Shown: piece by piece, positions 33,981 through 44,912 of the stretch
How positions within the stretch are numbered: position 1 is the first letter of the stretch
How the letters are laid out: the number at the start of each line of letters is the position of its first letter
NCBI GenBank assembly: GCA_030063045.1
Contig: JAQSEB010000032.1
Coordinates: 1,178,001-1,242,000 of the forward strand
Reading direction: 5' to 3'
DNA: 64,000 nt
Source: Pratylenchus scribneri
Taxonomy: Eukaryota; Nematoda; Chromadorea; Rhabditida; Pratylenchidae
Program-made: the position numbers and the translations under genes
The notes under the pieces: model-generated
What the model was told of the DNA's origin: nothing
The model's input: only the letters and a program-made list of their open reading frames with translations
The model's database searches: none

Positions 33981-35265
33981 ATGATCCATCCCATCAATAT
34001 TCCCGAGGATTTGCTTTCCGCCAATCCCCGAAGGCCACAATTTTTTCGCCCAAGGCCAAAAGTGAAAATAAGGTAACTAAAATCCAGTTTAAATGTCGAA
34101 TAAATTATGATTTCCCTCTAGCTATGGACGTGATGGCCGAAGAATTGGCCCGGATGGCACCGCGTTGGAGCCAATTTCGCCGAACACATATTGGCAAGAT
34201 GTTTTTATGCGAACATTCATTCGTCGATTGATGCCATCCACCAATGAAAATGAACAACATTTGGCCAATTTGGCTATGCCAAAAGGCAACAATAATATTT
34301 CCCATGTGGATATTGTGGATTTGAGCCCATCAAGCAGTTCATCCAATGAGGAAAAGAAGCCAACATTTTTGGCAAAGCATTTGGAGGAAAATGATGGACG
34401 CAGAAAGGACAGTCAAATTTCCACCACAAGTTCCAATTCCAATGAATCATCGTCTTCGATGCCGGATCGGCCTTCACCCAACGAATTTGGGGCATCATCA
34501 ACGGAAGAGGAAGAAGCCGCAGGCGATGGCCTAATCCAAATGGGCAATTTGGCAATGAGACAGGAGGAAATGGCCAATTCCCAACGAATTAGCCGAAAGG
34601 CAATCAAAACAATGCTGAAAGAATGTTGCCAACGGGAAGGGGCAGAGAAAATGGAGGAATTCGCCCGATTCGATTTCTCACATTTAAATTTGTTTGGAAT
34701 GACCAATTTGGAGATGGAAAACAATGATGAAGGAGAATTGTTGGAATTGGTGCCGGAAACAAGAGGATCTCGAGTTTGGACGAGTCGCCGACCGCAAAGA
34801 AAAGTTGTCCATTTTGAGGGGGAATCAATGGAGGAGAAGGCGAAGAATAATAATTGTATTCAATTCAACATTTCGTCAGTGAAAATACAGCCTACAAAAA
34901 AGGTGGAAATTCAATTGGAAGCGCACAATTCCCTTCAAGATGAATTACAATTCCAGGTAAATTTTAAATAAATGATTCAATTTAATTAGAATTTATCTAT
35001 TCTATAGGTGGAAACACATTTGCACAAAGTTGAGGGCCAAAAAATTGGGCAATGTTTGCGAGTGCAGAACCAAGTAGAACGGCTGAAACCAGGAAAAGGT
35101 GCGCCCGAATTGATGGGAATAAATTTATTCATTGAATTATATTTAGAAACGCCAATTCACGTTAACATTGTTTTGGATGGACAAATGCAGAAATCAATGG
35201 AGAAGAAAGACAATGAGGAACAACAATTTATTATGGCCACAATGCATGGAAAAGTTATGAGCTAA
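33981..35265 (+). CDS. Ser/Glu-rich protein of unknown function
   Basis: Three exons (33981-34072, 34122-34956, 35008-35265) join in phase to a 394-residue protein. It starts MIHPINIPEDLLSANPRRPQ, then has a conserved-looking segment YGRDGRRIGPDGTALEPIS. A long Ser/Glu/Asn-rich middle part (DLSPSSSSSNEEKK, SSTEEEEAAGDG) follows. The C-terminal third looks folded, with alternating strands (VWTSRRPQRKVVHFEGES, QFNISSVKIQPTKKVEIQLE, LFIELYLETPIHVNIVLDGQ). No signal peptide or membrane segment is seen, and I recognise no family. Codon use and clean splice sites make the gene real. AATAAA words just after the stop (about 35397 and 35412) could be its polyadenylation signals. Confidence 0.75.
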
Positions 35266-35486
35266 TTTGATGTGATTCATGAAACAAATATTTTTGGAAT
35301 TTTTAAAACAAAAACAATTCGATGTTTTCCATTTATTTGATTAATTACATGGCAGAATTTGCCTATAATATTATCCCAAATTATTATTTAATTTTGCAAT
35401 AAAAATATTAATAAAGATTTAATAAAAAAAATGCAAAACATAAAACTCTTTTATTGCTACGGTCGGCTAATTATTAAACTTTAATT

Positions 35487-35756
35487 GAATTCTCTACTTC
35501 ATAACTAGCGGCACTGGTGGGGGTTCTATCCCCAGCTCCAAACCCCCTGCTGGGATGCTTTTAAGTTTTAATGCAAAGGGAAATCGCCTACCATCGATTT
35601 CCATACCGAGCCTAGTATCGCGTTTTTATAGGTGCTCGATTGCTTAAATCAACCGAGCGAAGTGCAGTCTTAGCCCCTTCGGATGCAACGGCGGTCTTGG
35701 GATTAGACATTAGACTTAAATTTTTTTCGATTCATTTCTCCCCTTCGGGGCTCGAC
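35487..35756. ncRNA. Structured, tRNA-like island (possible SINE or small RNA)
   Basis: This stretch is clearly less AT-rich than its surroundings. It holds TAGCGGCACTGG, close to a tRNA A box, and GGGGGTTCTATCCCC, a T-arm-like hairpin with a B-box-like GGTTCTATCC core. The two are adjacent, too close for a real tRNA. Further hairpins follow: GGAAATCG/CGATTTCC around 35580-35605, GCTCGATTG...CAACCGAGC around 35634-35660, and CCCCTTCGGGG near 35740. A tRNA-derived SINE head or a decayed RNA gene are both possible. The call rests on pattern only. Confidence 0.25.
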
Positions 35757-36075
35757 GGTCTTCTTTATTTTTCCTTTTTGATTTTTCTTTTTTATTTGCC
35801 TTTTTTTATTTTCTTTTTTAATTTCTTTTTTATTTTCTCTTTTTTCCATTTTTTAATTTCTTTTTTTGATTGCCTTTTTTAATTCTTTTTTTTATTTTTT
35901 CATTTTTCTTTTTTTTTATTGTCTCTTTTAATTTCTTTTTTTAATCTTTTTTATTTTTTTTTTTGTTTCTTTTTTTTAATTTCTTTTTTTAAATTTCTTT
36001 TTTTTTTAATTTCTTTCTTTTTTTATTTTCTCTTTTTTAATTTTCTTTTATTTTTTTATTTTTATTTTTTTATGT
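35757..36075 (+). repeat. T-rich low-complexity tract
   Basis: About 320 bases consist almost wholly of T runs broken by A or C (TTTTTTATTTTCTTTTTTAA and similar). On the minus strand it would be A-rich. It directly follows the structured island and precedes the GnT-I promoter region. Confidence 0.9.
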
Positions 36076-36422
36076 AATGCGTGAAATGGAATCTTGAGTA
36101 AAAAGACTGGAAGCGATGTTTTGCCTATTCTCGAGGGTGACTATACCACTTTGCTACGGGAAAAAGTTGATAAGTTCGATTTGCAAAATTCCAAATTTCG
36201 TATTTTGTCTCGCAGCTGCACTATTTCGCTCGCACTCTCTCTCTACACACCCAGCAAAGAGGAAAATTTGACTACACTATTTCGCTAAAGTGTGCGTCTC
36301 TATTAACTGGGCAAAGAGGGGAAGGCAAGCAGCCAGCAGCAGAGCCAATTCCAATAAAATAATAATTAATTATTTTTAATTATATATTTTTAGAGTTTGA
36401 TTAGAATAAATTTTAATAAATA

Positions 36423-39074
36423 ATGAATCACAAAATGGAAAGGCGTTTGTTGACTTTTATTGCTTTTGCCATTATTTGCACATTTCTAATTGCCTTACGA
36501 AATTCACTCCAAACTCCGGAGGTAGTCAAATTTTATTGGAATTAAATTGACTGAATAAACAAAAAAAAAGGCAGTCGACAATTCGGAAGAAGTCCAAAAA
36601 TTAATTGGCGAATTGGAAAGAGTGGAAAAAGTTTTAATGAAAGAAAGGATGGAATTAAAAGAATTGGACGAAAAATTGGAGGCAAAACTTCGAAGCCATC
36701 CGCATGCAAAAATACACAAAAATCATCAAATTGATGGGACAAATATACCAAAATGGACTGAACCAATTGTTGTGCTCGTTTTTGTTTGCAATAGGCCAGA
36801 AGCAGTCAAAGAACATTTGAACAAATTAATTCGGTTTTTTATTTCATTTTATTTCTTTAATATTAATTCATTTTAATAAAGATATCGAAGTGGAAAAGAG
36901 GAACAATTCCCAATAATTGTGAGTCAAGATTGCGATAATCGAGCATTGCAAGAGACCATCAAAGAATTCAACAATAATTCTGCCAAAATTGAATATATCA
37001 AAGTGAAAATATTAAAATAATAATTATTAAATTTTTAATTTATTTAGCATATTAGTGGGGAAACGGCACGTCTGAAAATTCCACCAGAGCACAAAAGTTT
37101 TGCCGTATACTACAAAATTGCTCGCCATTATAAATTGGCACTGGACTATGTTTTCCTCAAACAAAATTACACATCCGTTATAATTACGGAAGGTTGGCAT
37201 AAATTAAATTAATCAATTTTTAAAATTTAAATAATTTTGTGTAAATTTTTGAGATGATTTGGACATTGCGCCCGACTTTTTTGAATATTTTTTGGCCACT
37301 CGACCATTGCTCGATGCCGACCCCACATTGTTTTGTGTGTCCGCCTGGAATGACAATGGCAAAATTGGACTAATCGATCAAAAGGCAAATTCACTCCTCT
37401 ATAGGACTGATTTTTTCCCTGGACTTGGATGGATGATGACAAAGTATTTTTCTATTTAAAAACTTTTTGGCCATTTTGTGAATAAGTCATGAAAAAATAA
37501 TAAAATTGTTAAAAGGGCCAATGATGACATTTTCCGTGTTTCATCGGACGGATGAATGAAGACAACCCTTGGCTGTCTGAGGCGAATTTGCGATAAGATT
37601 TAATGGATTTATTGACCAATAAACTAAAAATTGGCAGATTTAATTTTATGAATTCCTCATTTGAAAAATGCCCTTTTTTAATGTAATAATAAACCGAATT
37701 TCATAAAATATTTAATTGTTCATTTTTTAAAGGAATTTTTGGCAAGAAATTAGAGGGAAATGGCCACCCGGATTTTGGGATGATTTTATTCGGGAGCCGG
37801 AACAAAGGCGGAATCGATCCTGCATTCGGCCAGAAATATCCCGAACGGCAATGACCAATCATGGGAGAAGTGGGGCAAGCAGGTCGGTTTTAAAATAAAA
37901 TTAATAAAAACATATTAAAATTTTGAGGTTAATTTCACAAAAAAAAATTTTAAAATCATTTTAATTTTCTTTCAATTTTTTAATCATTTTTTTTCAAAAA
38001 ATTTTTTGAACAAATTTTGAACCGTTTAATGTTTTCAATGATCCAAAACAAAAAATTAAATATAATTTAGGGGCCTTTTCTTCAATCGACATTTGCGACG
38101 AATTTTGCTCAACCAAATTCCATTTGAATTCACCAAAATGGCCGCGGATTTGTCCAATTTGTCAAAGTCAATTTATGATGGCCAATTCCTCTCCAGAATA
38201 TATTCCATTACAAAATGTTTGGTTGAAGAATTAATTGGAAATGATGGAGGAAAGGAATGCCGAATTGAATATGGAACAATGGAGGAATTCACAAAAATTG
38301 CCCAACAAATTGGAATTATGGCCGATACAAAGGTGGGAGGGGATTCCTTTTTTTGAATGATAGATCGATAATACTAGTACTTTTGGCACTCTATTTTTAT
38401 TGCTCTTTAGATTTATTAGGATTTATAAAGAATATTTAACCATAAATTGAAAAGCGACAATTTTAGCTTAGGGGTTTGATCCTTTTTTGTAAATTTGAGG
38501 TCATGGGTTCGAATCCTCTCCGAGGCAAATATTTTTTCGGGTTTGATTGTCACTTTTTATGCATTTTTATACATTCTACTTAAATTTCTAGTAAAAAAAA
38601 ATACAATTTTTTGATGCCAAACGCGCTAGTCTAATCGGTAGATCCGACTTGCCTCATCAGTTAATATTTAATAACAAATCAAGACCAAAACCAATTTTAA
38701 TGAAATTATTATCGAATTAAAGAACAGACTGTTGGCTAACTAATTTAATTAATTTTGTTTAAATGGCTTTTTAGCTAATTTAAATAAATTAATTTAATTG
38801 GATAATCAACAGTTCTCTGCTATTTAATTTAATAACAAAAACATCAAAATTGGTTCATTCTTTGATGGGGCAAATAAATTATGATTTGAATTATCCAAAA
38901 TCATTTCCTCATATTTTGCAGGCCGGTGTTCCCCGAACCGCATATTTGGGTGTGATCAGTGCCTTCTTCAAAGGGAATCGAATTTTCATTGCCCCCACCG
39001 CAAATCCACAAAATTGGCCCGGCTATGATCGAAAATGGGAGGCGCCGAGGGAAATTTTGGACGGACTTCAATGA
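36423..39074 (+). CDS. MGAT1: Alpha-1,3-mannosyl-glycoprotein 2-beta-N-acetylglucosaminyltransferase (GnT-I)
   Basis: This Golgi enzyme adds GlcNAc from UDP-GlcNAc to the Man5 core and opens the way to hybrid and complex N-glycans. Eight exons (36423-36521, 36571-36833, 36882-37002, 37048-37192, 37254-37443, 37733-37882, 38071-38332, 38922-39074) join in phase to 460 residues; the human enzyme has 445. The type II layout is clear: a short cytosolic start, the anchor [17 protein letters not shown], and a charged stem with coiled-coil character. The catalytic part follows: [17 protein letters not shown]-type [23 protein letters not shown] with the metal-binding EDD at 209-211, VSAWNDNGK, and [23 protein letters not shown] and [17 protein letters not shown] close the match. 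C. elegans has three such genes (gly-12, gly-13, gly-14); which is the ortholog cannot be decided here. Intron 7 holds tRNA-like pieces and a family B repeat. Confidence 0.96.
38464..38530 (+). other. tRNA-like 3' half inside GnT-I intron 7
   Basis: GAGGTCATGGGTTCGAATCC is a clear T-arm and B-box sequence, followed by TCTCCGAGGCA, like a tRNA acceptor end. The upstream part does not pair with it to form an acceptor stem, so this is a decayed tRNA or a tRNA-derived repeat, not a functional gene. Confidence 0.4.
38617..38665 (+). other. tRNA-like 5' half inside GnT-I intron 7
   Basis: CGCGCTAGTCTAATCGGTAG resembles a tRNA D-arm with its A box (TAGTCTAATCGG), followed by TTGCCTCATCA, where a CAT could be read as an anticodon. 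No T-arm follows. It lies about 90 bases after the 3'-half-like piece. Confidence 0.25.
38690..38870. repeat. Dispersed repeat family B in GnT-I intron 7
   Basis: The left part reads AAACCAATTTTAATG, AATTAAAGAACAGACTGTTG, GCTAACTAATTTAATTA. The right part reads CAACAGTTCTCTGCTATTTA, AACATCAAAATTGGTTC. The two parts are partly reverse complementary, giving an inverted-repeat layout. Confidence 0.55.
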
Positions 39075-39528
39075 AGGAACAAAATATTGGGGAAGAGAAT
39101 AGCAACTAAAACGGGTCAAATTTGTTCTCAATTCAACAAATTTTCATTCCATTTTCCCAATTATTCAATTAATTGTTTGCTCATTTCCGCCAATTTTCTA
39201 GTCTCTTACTTCATTGCCATTTCCGTCCAAATTCATTTTTGTCCACTTCAGCCTTTCTCTCACATTCATAAATTTAAATATACTTAAATATTCGAGCAAT
39301 AATGTTCTTCTCTTCTCCAATTTTTTATGCCAGTTGACTGTCCATTTTTAAAAGAATTTCCCCGATGAATTTTGTGCACAAATTGAATTAAATTTTATTT
39401 ATAAAAAAGTGAATAAATAAATTAATAAAAATGACAAAATAAATAATTAATTTTCATGGCTTTGAGGTTCTTTTAAAATCAAAAATTAAAATTGAGCAAT
39501 TTTTTGTGTGTATTCTCCATTTTTAATT
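39075..39528. other. Convergent spacer between GnT-I and C5-epimerase
   Basis: The two genes end 454 bases apart, tail to tail. The spacer is AT-rich with several AATAAA words (for example around 39410-39425) usable as polyadenylation signals. No gene is seen. Confidence 0.6.
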
Positions 39529-42500
39529 TCAATTATGTTTCATTTCCATTCCTTGGGCATATTCCGTCCATCTTTGGGCAATTTGGCCAAACAATGGTTC
39601 ACCAGTGGAGGAATGAATGAAATTGAGCAGAGAAATGTGCAAAACTGAAAGAATAATTCAAAAATTATTTTTAAATAAATATTATTGGCAATCCTAAAAG
39701 GAATTTTGGCATTTTTAAGTCATTAAATGGCTGAATTTTTGACTTTATTATTTATCATTTTCAGTCTTAAAATTTTTGATTATATCTTAATAATTATACT
39801 CTAAAAAATATAAAAAATTCAATGATGGATGTTCGACAGTTATTTAGTTATGAATTTTCAAAAATACAAATAAATAGCAAAATTTCAAAAATTTATTTTA
39901 TCAAAAACCGCTCGTTAGATAAGTCTGATTTTTTTGTTTTATTTTTATGCTAATATATAATACCATGATAATCCCATCTAGCAACATTCGGTCGACTCCC
40001 CAATCGAATATGCCTCAAATCGTAGGCCGATCTTTGGCCCAAATCGTAGAGGGGCAGTAATTGGCGAAGGGAATTCACGCCTCGATTGAAAAGTTGCCGA
40101 GAATGGTTGCTGTGTGCCGAAAAGTCTAAAAGGCCAATGAGGGCGTACAAAAAGCCATTCAACACAAAAGTGCCATTTGGCCATGTTGGATATTCCTCGA
40201 ACCATTCAATGCCGAAAAGGCGATTTTGGACGCCTCCCTGTTCTGCGGGCTAAATTAAACCAAACATTTACATATTTAAATTAGAAGAATTTTTAATGGA
40301 TAGCACAAAAAAAACAAAAATCATTCTTTGGCCAAAAATTAAGTCACTCATTGACCTTTTCCATTCCCGCATTTAGTCCAATGCTTAAACTAAATCTAAA
40401 ATTGATGTCTGATCGAAACAGGACAATGATTCAAATACCGTCTCAAACTTTTAACCATATCCCATTGAGGCATAAATCAATCTTTGGAAGCGATATGCCA
40501 CTCAAAAGCCCTAAAATTAGTCCAAAATAGCGTTTTGGATATTTTAACATATTAAAGAAAAAGCCACTTTTTCACCAAAAAATGCGAATTAAAAGATGTA
40601 ACAAATTCATTTAGAGCTAAATTATAAGAATACTTTGGGCTTTCAAATATCCATCTACAAACTAGATTGGTCGTTGCTTCGCTGTTCGCTGATTGGCTCT
40701 TCTCCAAATGAACTGCCCAGCCGCTGAAATCTCCCCTACCGTATCCGATTTCCCTCATTCATCCTTGAATTTCACTCCATTCCCCCCTTCATTTCAATCA
40801 AATTTATTTCTCTTTTATTACCGTCTCAAATAAATCCAATGCCCGATGGCCAGCCTCCAAATAACGTTGATCCCCGCTGGCAGCAAATGCTCGGCTTAAA
40901 AAACTCAAAGCATGGCCTAAAATTGGAATGAAATCTGATCGAAAATTTATGTACAAAAAATGCCTTGTGCCATTGCATTATGCCATCCGGGCTCCAATGA
41001 AAGTTGATGTCTGCCTCCATCAATGTCAAATGCTCTTCGCATTGGCACTGGCCATCCTCCCTTTTCGTCCTGATTTTGAAGTAACCAATTGGCCACGCGC
41101 CAAAAACTTAACAACAAAATTAACCGGAGAATAATACCAAAAACGAACATTTCTTGATGAGCAACATTTTGTTGCCGAATTGAATTAAATTCCAAGATGG
41201 AAGGCCCAAAAATTCGCAATAATTTTGGCTCAAATTCGCCTCAAAAATTATTTTAAATATTTTTCTTTTAATATTTCATGCCAACCATGAATTGGTCGTT
41301 GATGGTTGCGCCCAATGGAATTGTCAAAAGCCAATGCTTTCTCCAGAAAAATTGGCAAATCCAAAAGGAATTCATTTGGACGGGAATTTGTTGAAAGACC
41401 AAAAACAAAATGCATCTGAAAAATAAGAATGAAGTGAATATTTTCATAAATCTTTTAGCATGTAAAAGGGCATTCCAAATCGGAGCAGCCTAACCTAATT
41501 ATTTATAACTCATAAAGGCTGATGAGATAATTTTCTAATTAAATTAAAGAGCTAACTGTTGGCTATGTAATTAAATTTTTTTTATTTCAATTTTTTCAGG
41601 ATTGATATAGGCACCCGAAAAACCATTGAAAATTTCACAGATCTCAAACCTCCTCTGTCTTTTCCTTTTTCCAAAGGCAATCCGTTCTTTCCGATTGCCG
41701 AAATTCCAATCGTAATTTTTGGCCATCATTTTTGTCCACAAATATCACCTCAAAATGAGCATCCACTTCCGTCGGTCTCCAATTAAAAAATAAAATTGGC
41801 AAATCAGGGAAAAGTGCAAATTGCTCTAATAAAACAAAATTCAAATTTAAGCAAGGTTTTTCTTCTCCAAAACCTGCTTCGCCTTTCAATAAATTTCTGA
41901 CTCCTTCTCTTTTCCCTCCTAGGCTTTTGATTTTCACGGGCACATTTGCCATTGCCATACTTCGATTCTTTGTAAAATGCTCAAAACCGAATTGGAGAAT
42001 TTGGACCGGGTAAAAATATGGGAACATTCGGGTTGGCTCCCATTGGATGGTCATTGGAAGGCCTAGAAGAATTGGATAATTAATGGGCAATTAATTGGCT
42101 GTGGGAATTCGCAAAAATTAAATGAACGGATTTTAAGCCAAATTAAATTTTAAGGCAAATATTAGGATTTTATCAGGTCAAGAGAAAATTTCTGCGAATT
42201 ATCCCATCCAAATATAATCCCATTTTTGACCATTTTCTGGATTCAAGCATTTCACTCTTTGCCTCATTGCAACTCCATTGAATGTGTCCAAAGGGTTCAA
42301 GACATTTCGTTGCCTATTCGATTTGGTGATTTTCACATCCGAAGTGAAATATTCAAATATCCCGCCTGAATTCGACCCAATAAAATATCCACAATATCTT
42401 GAAAAAATGTTCAAACTTTTATTCCCAAATTGGCCACTCAAATCGAATCGGTTTCGAAGGAATCCATTGAATGGAAGGAAAATTTCCTCCTCCTCGCCTT

Positions 42501-42797
42501 CTCGAATACAAGGAATTCGACGTTTTCCTTTAATTAAATTACTTTCGAATTTTTCCCCAGTTCAAATCCGAAACCATCAATTAGGCAAAAAGTTCGTCGA
42601 AATAATTGTGAAGGACAATTTGCAGAGGAGGGATGAGCATTGATGTTGGGTGAATTTTCATGGAATGTTAGGGAAGAAATAAAAAAGAAGACAAAAAAGC
42701 AGAAAATGGCAATCAAGAGGAGAATGGCACGAATTGATAGGCTCCTTCGAATTATGGCCATTTCTTTGGTGGATGAATAGCATTTGGGAACATGCAT
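39529..42797 (-). CDS. hse-5: D-glucuronyl C5-epimerase (heparan sulfate)
   Basis: This Golgi enzyme converts glucuronate to iduronate in heparan sulfate chains. Eight exons (42797-42575, 42527-42231, 42062-41650, 41415-41286, 41239-40964, 40916-40822, 40249-39964, 39644-39529) join in phase to 611 residues; the human enzyme has 617. The type II anchor is AILLLIAIFCFFVFFFISSL. Matches to the human enzyme run in order: IPCIREGEEEEIFLPF, GLPMTIQWEP with YFYPVQILQFG, NWLLQNQDEKGGWP, SLEPGWHNAMAQG, EEYPTWPNGTFVLNGF, and LPLYDLGQRSAYDLRH with SRPNVARWDYH, the active-site region. The C-terminus is KHN, identical to human. The junction at 40964/40916 fits the family best if the intron starts with GC, not GT. 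One foldback copy and one family B piece lie in introns. It is named after the C. elegans ortholog. Confidence 0.95.
40448..40702. repeat. Foldback repeat family A in C5-epimerase intron
   Basis: It contains AACCATATCCCATTGAGGCA, CTTTGGAAGCGATATGCCAC, TCAAAAGCCC and on the right GGGCTTTCAAATATCC, GATTGGTCGTTGCTTCGCTG. It is diverged but both arms are recognisable. Confidence 0.55.
41505..41600. repeat. Dispersed repeat family B fragment in C5-epimerase intron
   Basis: AATTAAAGAGCTAACTGTTG followed by GCTATGTAATTAAATTT matches the left part of the family. The right part is missing. Confidence 0.45.
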
Positions 42798-42924
42798 ATG
42801 CCTAAATTATGGCAATAATTTTCCCCAAATTTAGCTCCTCCCTATAGAAAAATTACATTTTGCCATTTTATATTCATTTAAATTATTATTTTTGGGTAAA
42901 ACACCAAATGAGAAGCAGCATCGC

Positions 42925-43135
42925 TTTTTGACTTATAGCTCAACGAGACAATGGCTAATTCAAGAAGGCGATTTAGTGTCCGAAAGTTTTAAAAGTCCTT
43001 TTAAAAGTGGCATTAAAATGTTGGTACTTTCCCGTTTTGCGAAAAAAGCTATTTTGAGAGGATATCTTACAATTTTTCGAATGATATATCCATTTCCTCC
43101 TGGAGTGGTTTCTTCTTTTGAGATTGGCCAAAAGA
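42925..43135. repeat. Foldback repeat family A copy
   Basis: It begins TTTTTGACTTATAGCTCAAC, contains AATTCAAGAAGGCGATTTAG and CCTTTTAAAAGTGGC, and ends with TTTCTTCTTTTGAGATTGG. It explains the open frames here on both strands. Confidence 0.6.
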
Positions 43136-43449
43136 ATTGCTTTATTTTCAATTTCCCCAAATCCTATATATTTGTACTGGTCCAATCCATTTCCCCTTTG
43201 ACAAAAACATTTTCACAATGCCCTAATTTGTCTTCTACTCACTTTTTTTTTGTTGTTTATTTTCCAATCCTAAATTGTGGTGCGCCATTCATCACGGATG
43301 TGGAAGTGAGGATTAATGGGCCCAAAATCCATCCATCCATCCTCCATTTCCATTCCTCTTAATCCTCCACCCTCCAAATCCAAATTCCAAGTTCCAACTT
43401 CCATTCCATTTCATTCCCTTTGAAGTTTACAATTTCATGTATTTTTGCT

Positions 43450-44025
43450 AAATTCCGCCTGTTTTGTGTTTCATCTAGCTAATTCCGCCTGTTTGTGTTT
43501 TCGCTTAGAATAATTCCGCCTGTTTGTGTTTTCGCTCAGAATAATTCCGCCTGTTTGTGTTTTCGCTTAGAATAATTCCGCCTGTTTTTTGTTTTCGCTT
43601 AGAATAATTCCGCCTGTTTTGCGTTTTCGCTTATTAGAATAATTCCGCCTGTTTTGTGTTTTCGCTTATTAGAATAATTCCGCCTGTTTGTGTTTTCGCT
43701 TAGAATAATTCCGCCTGTTTGTGTTTTCGCTTAGAATAATTCCGCCTGTTTGTGTTTTCGCTTAGAATAATTCCGCCTGTTTGTGTTTTCGCTTAGAATA
43801 ATTCCGCCTGTTTGTGTTTCGCTTAGAATAAATCCGCCTTTTTGTGTTTTCGCTTAGAATAATTCCGCCTGTTTTGTGTTTTCGCTTAGAATAATTCCGC
43901 CTGTTTTGCGTTTTAGCTTAGAATAATTCTGCCTGTTTGTGTTTTCGCTTAGAATAATTCCGCCTTTTTGTGTTTTCACTTAGAATAATTCCGCCTGTTT
44001 TCTGTTTTCATTTAGAATCATTCTT
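43450..44025 (-). repeat. Minisatellite A, array 2 (inverted relative to array 1)
   Basis: The plus strand reads AATTCCGCCTGTTTGTGTTT followed by TCGCTTAGAAT, the exact reverse complement of the array 1 unit. There are about 18 copies with variants such as TTTTGCG, CGCTTATTAG and CGCTCAG. There is no higher-order pattern as clear as in array 1. Confidence 0.95.
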
Positions 44026-44704
44026 AATTCCCAATTTTCCCCAACCAATTTCCCCACATTTTTGGCCACTCAAGACTCGACCATTAATTTTGCTGTTTTG
44101 ACCTTTTTTAATCTCCTCCCACTCCCGAAAATAGCCTCATTCTCCACATGGCCAAAGTTCGCCCAATTTCCTCCCTTGCTCCATTTGCATTCAATGGAAA
44201 ATAAATATGTTTGCTCGCAATTCCCCCATTCCCATTTATTTGGACCCCATCCAGTGCATTAATAATAATTAATAATAACAAGCCCATCCTCGATCCTCCA
44301 CCCAAATTCATCAAATGATGTTTTTGAATTGGAGCAATCAAAAAGAAAATAGTAAAAAGATATTCCCCACATTTATTGGTCTTCTAAAAATAGGCTTTTA
44401 TTTATTTGAGGGATCGAGAGGCGATCAAAATTCAGCACAGAAGGACGCAAAAAAACACACAAATCAAATAAGCTTATTAGAAGAAGTTATGGGGAATCCC
44501 GTACACATTAATTTGCGTCATAAAAAATAAGGAATCCGCTTATGTATAAAATTATGGAAGCTTGTTGGTCAGCAATAGTGGGCGATTGACTCTTTTCACT
44601 TTCAATAATTGGAATATTTTTGCGCACCCTTCAGGGTATAAAATGATATTTGAAGCCATCTAATACAAAATTAATGAAATTCTTTTGATTTAATTTCAAA
44701 TTAG

Positions 44705-44912
44705 ATTGAGCAAAAAATTTGAGATTAACGTTGATGAAATTCATTTAAAAAACATTTTATATAAAAAATCATGGTCAAATATGATTAAACTTTTCCATTA
44801 TGAATTAGTTTGTAAAATGAATTCTACCAAATTTGATCCGCGCTATCGAAATATAATTAAAATGCAATTCGTCGATATTGAATTAGGTGGCTTCAAACAA
44901 TTAGCATCCCCG
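44705..44912 (+). other. Possible isolated exon
   Basis: After a CAAATTAG acceptor-like site, one frame reads LSKKFEINVDEIHLKNILYK and later FDPRYRNIIKMQFVDIELGG, up to CCCC|GTAAAT, a plausible donor. The residue mix looks coding-like. I find no partner exons and no family. Confidence 0.25.

Larger units (their letters stand above)
35266..36422. other. Intergenic with a structured island and a T-rich tract
   Basis: This holds the GC-richer hairpin-forming stretch at 35487-35756 and the T-rich tract at 35757-36075, listed separately. The last 320 bases before the GnT-I start include CGCAGCTGCACTATTTCGCT and a CACTCTCTCTCT run, possibly promoter sequence, but no specific element can be named. 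Confidence 0.4.

Noticed and set aside
38464..38530. Functional tRNA gene
   Set aside because: The B box is good, but no acceptor stem or proper D-arm can be formed with the upstream sequence.
42892..43362. A 156-residue plus-strand open frame
   Set aside because: It runs through a foldback repeat copy and then pyrimidine-rich DNA; both are non-coding explanations.
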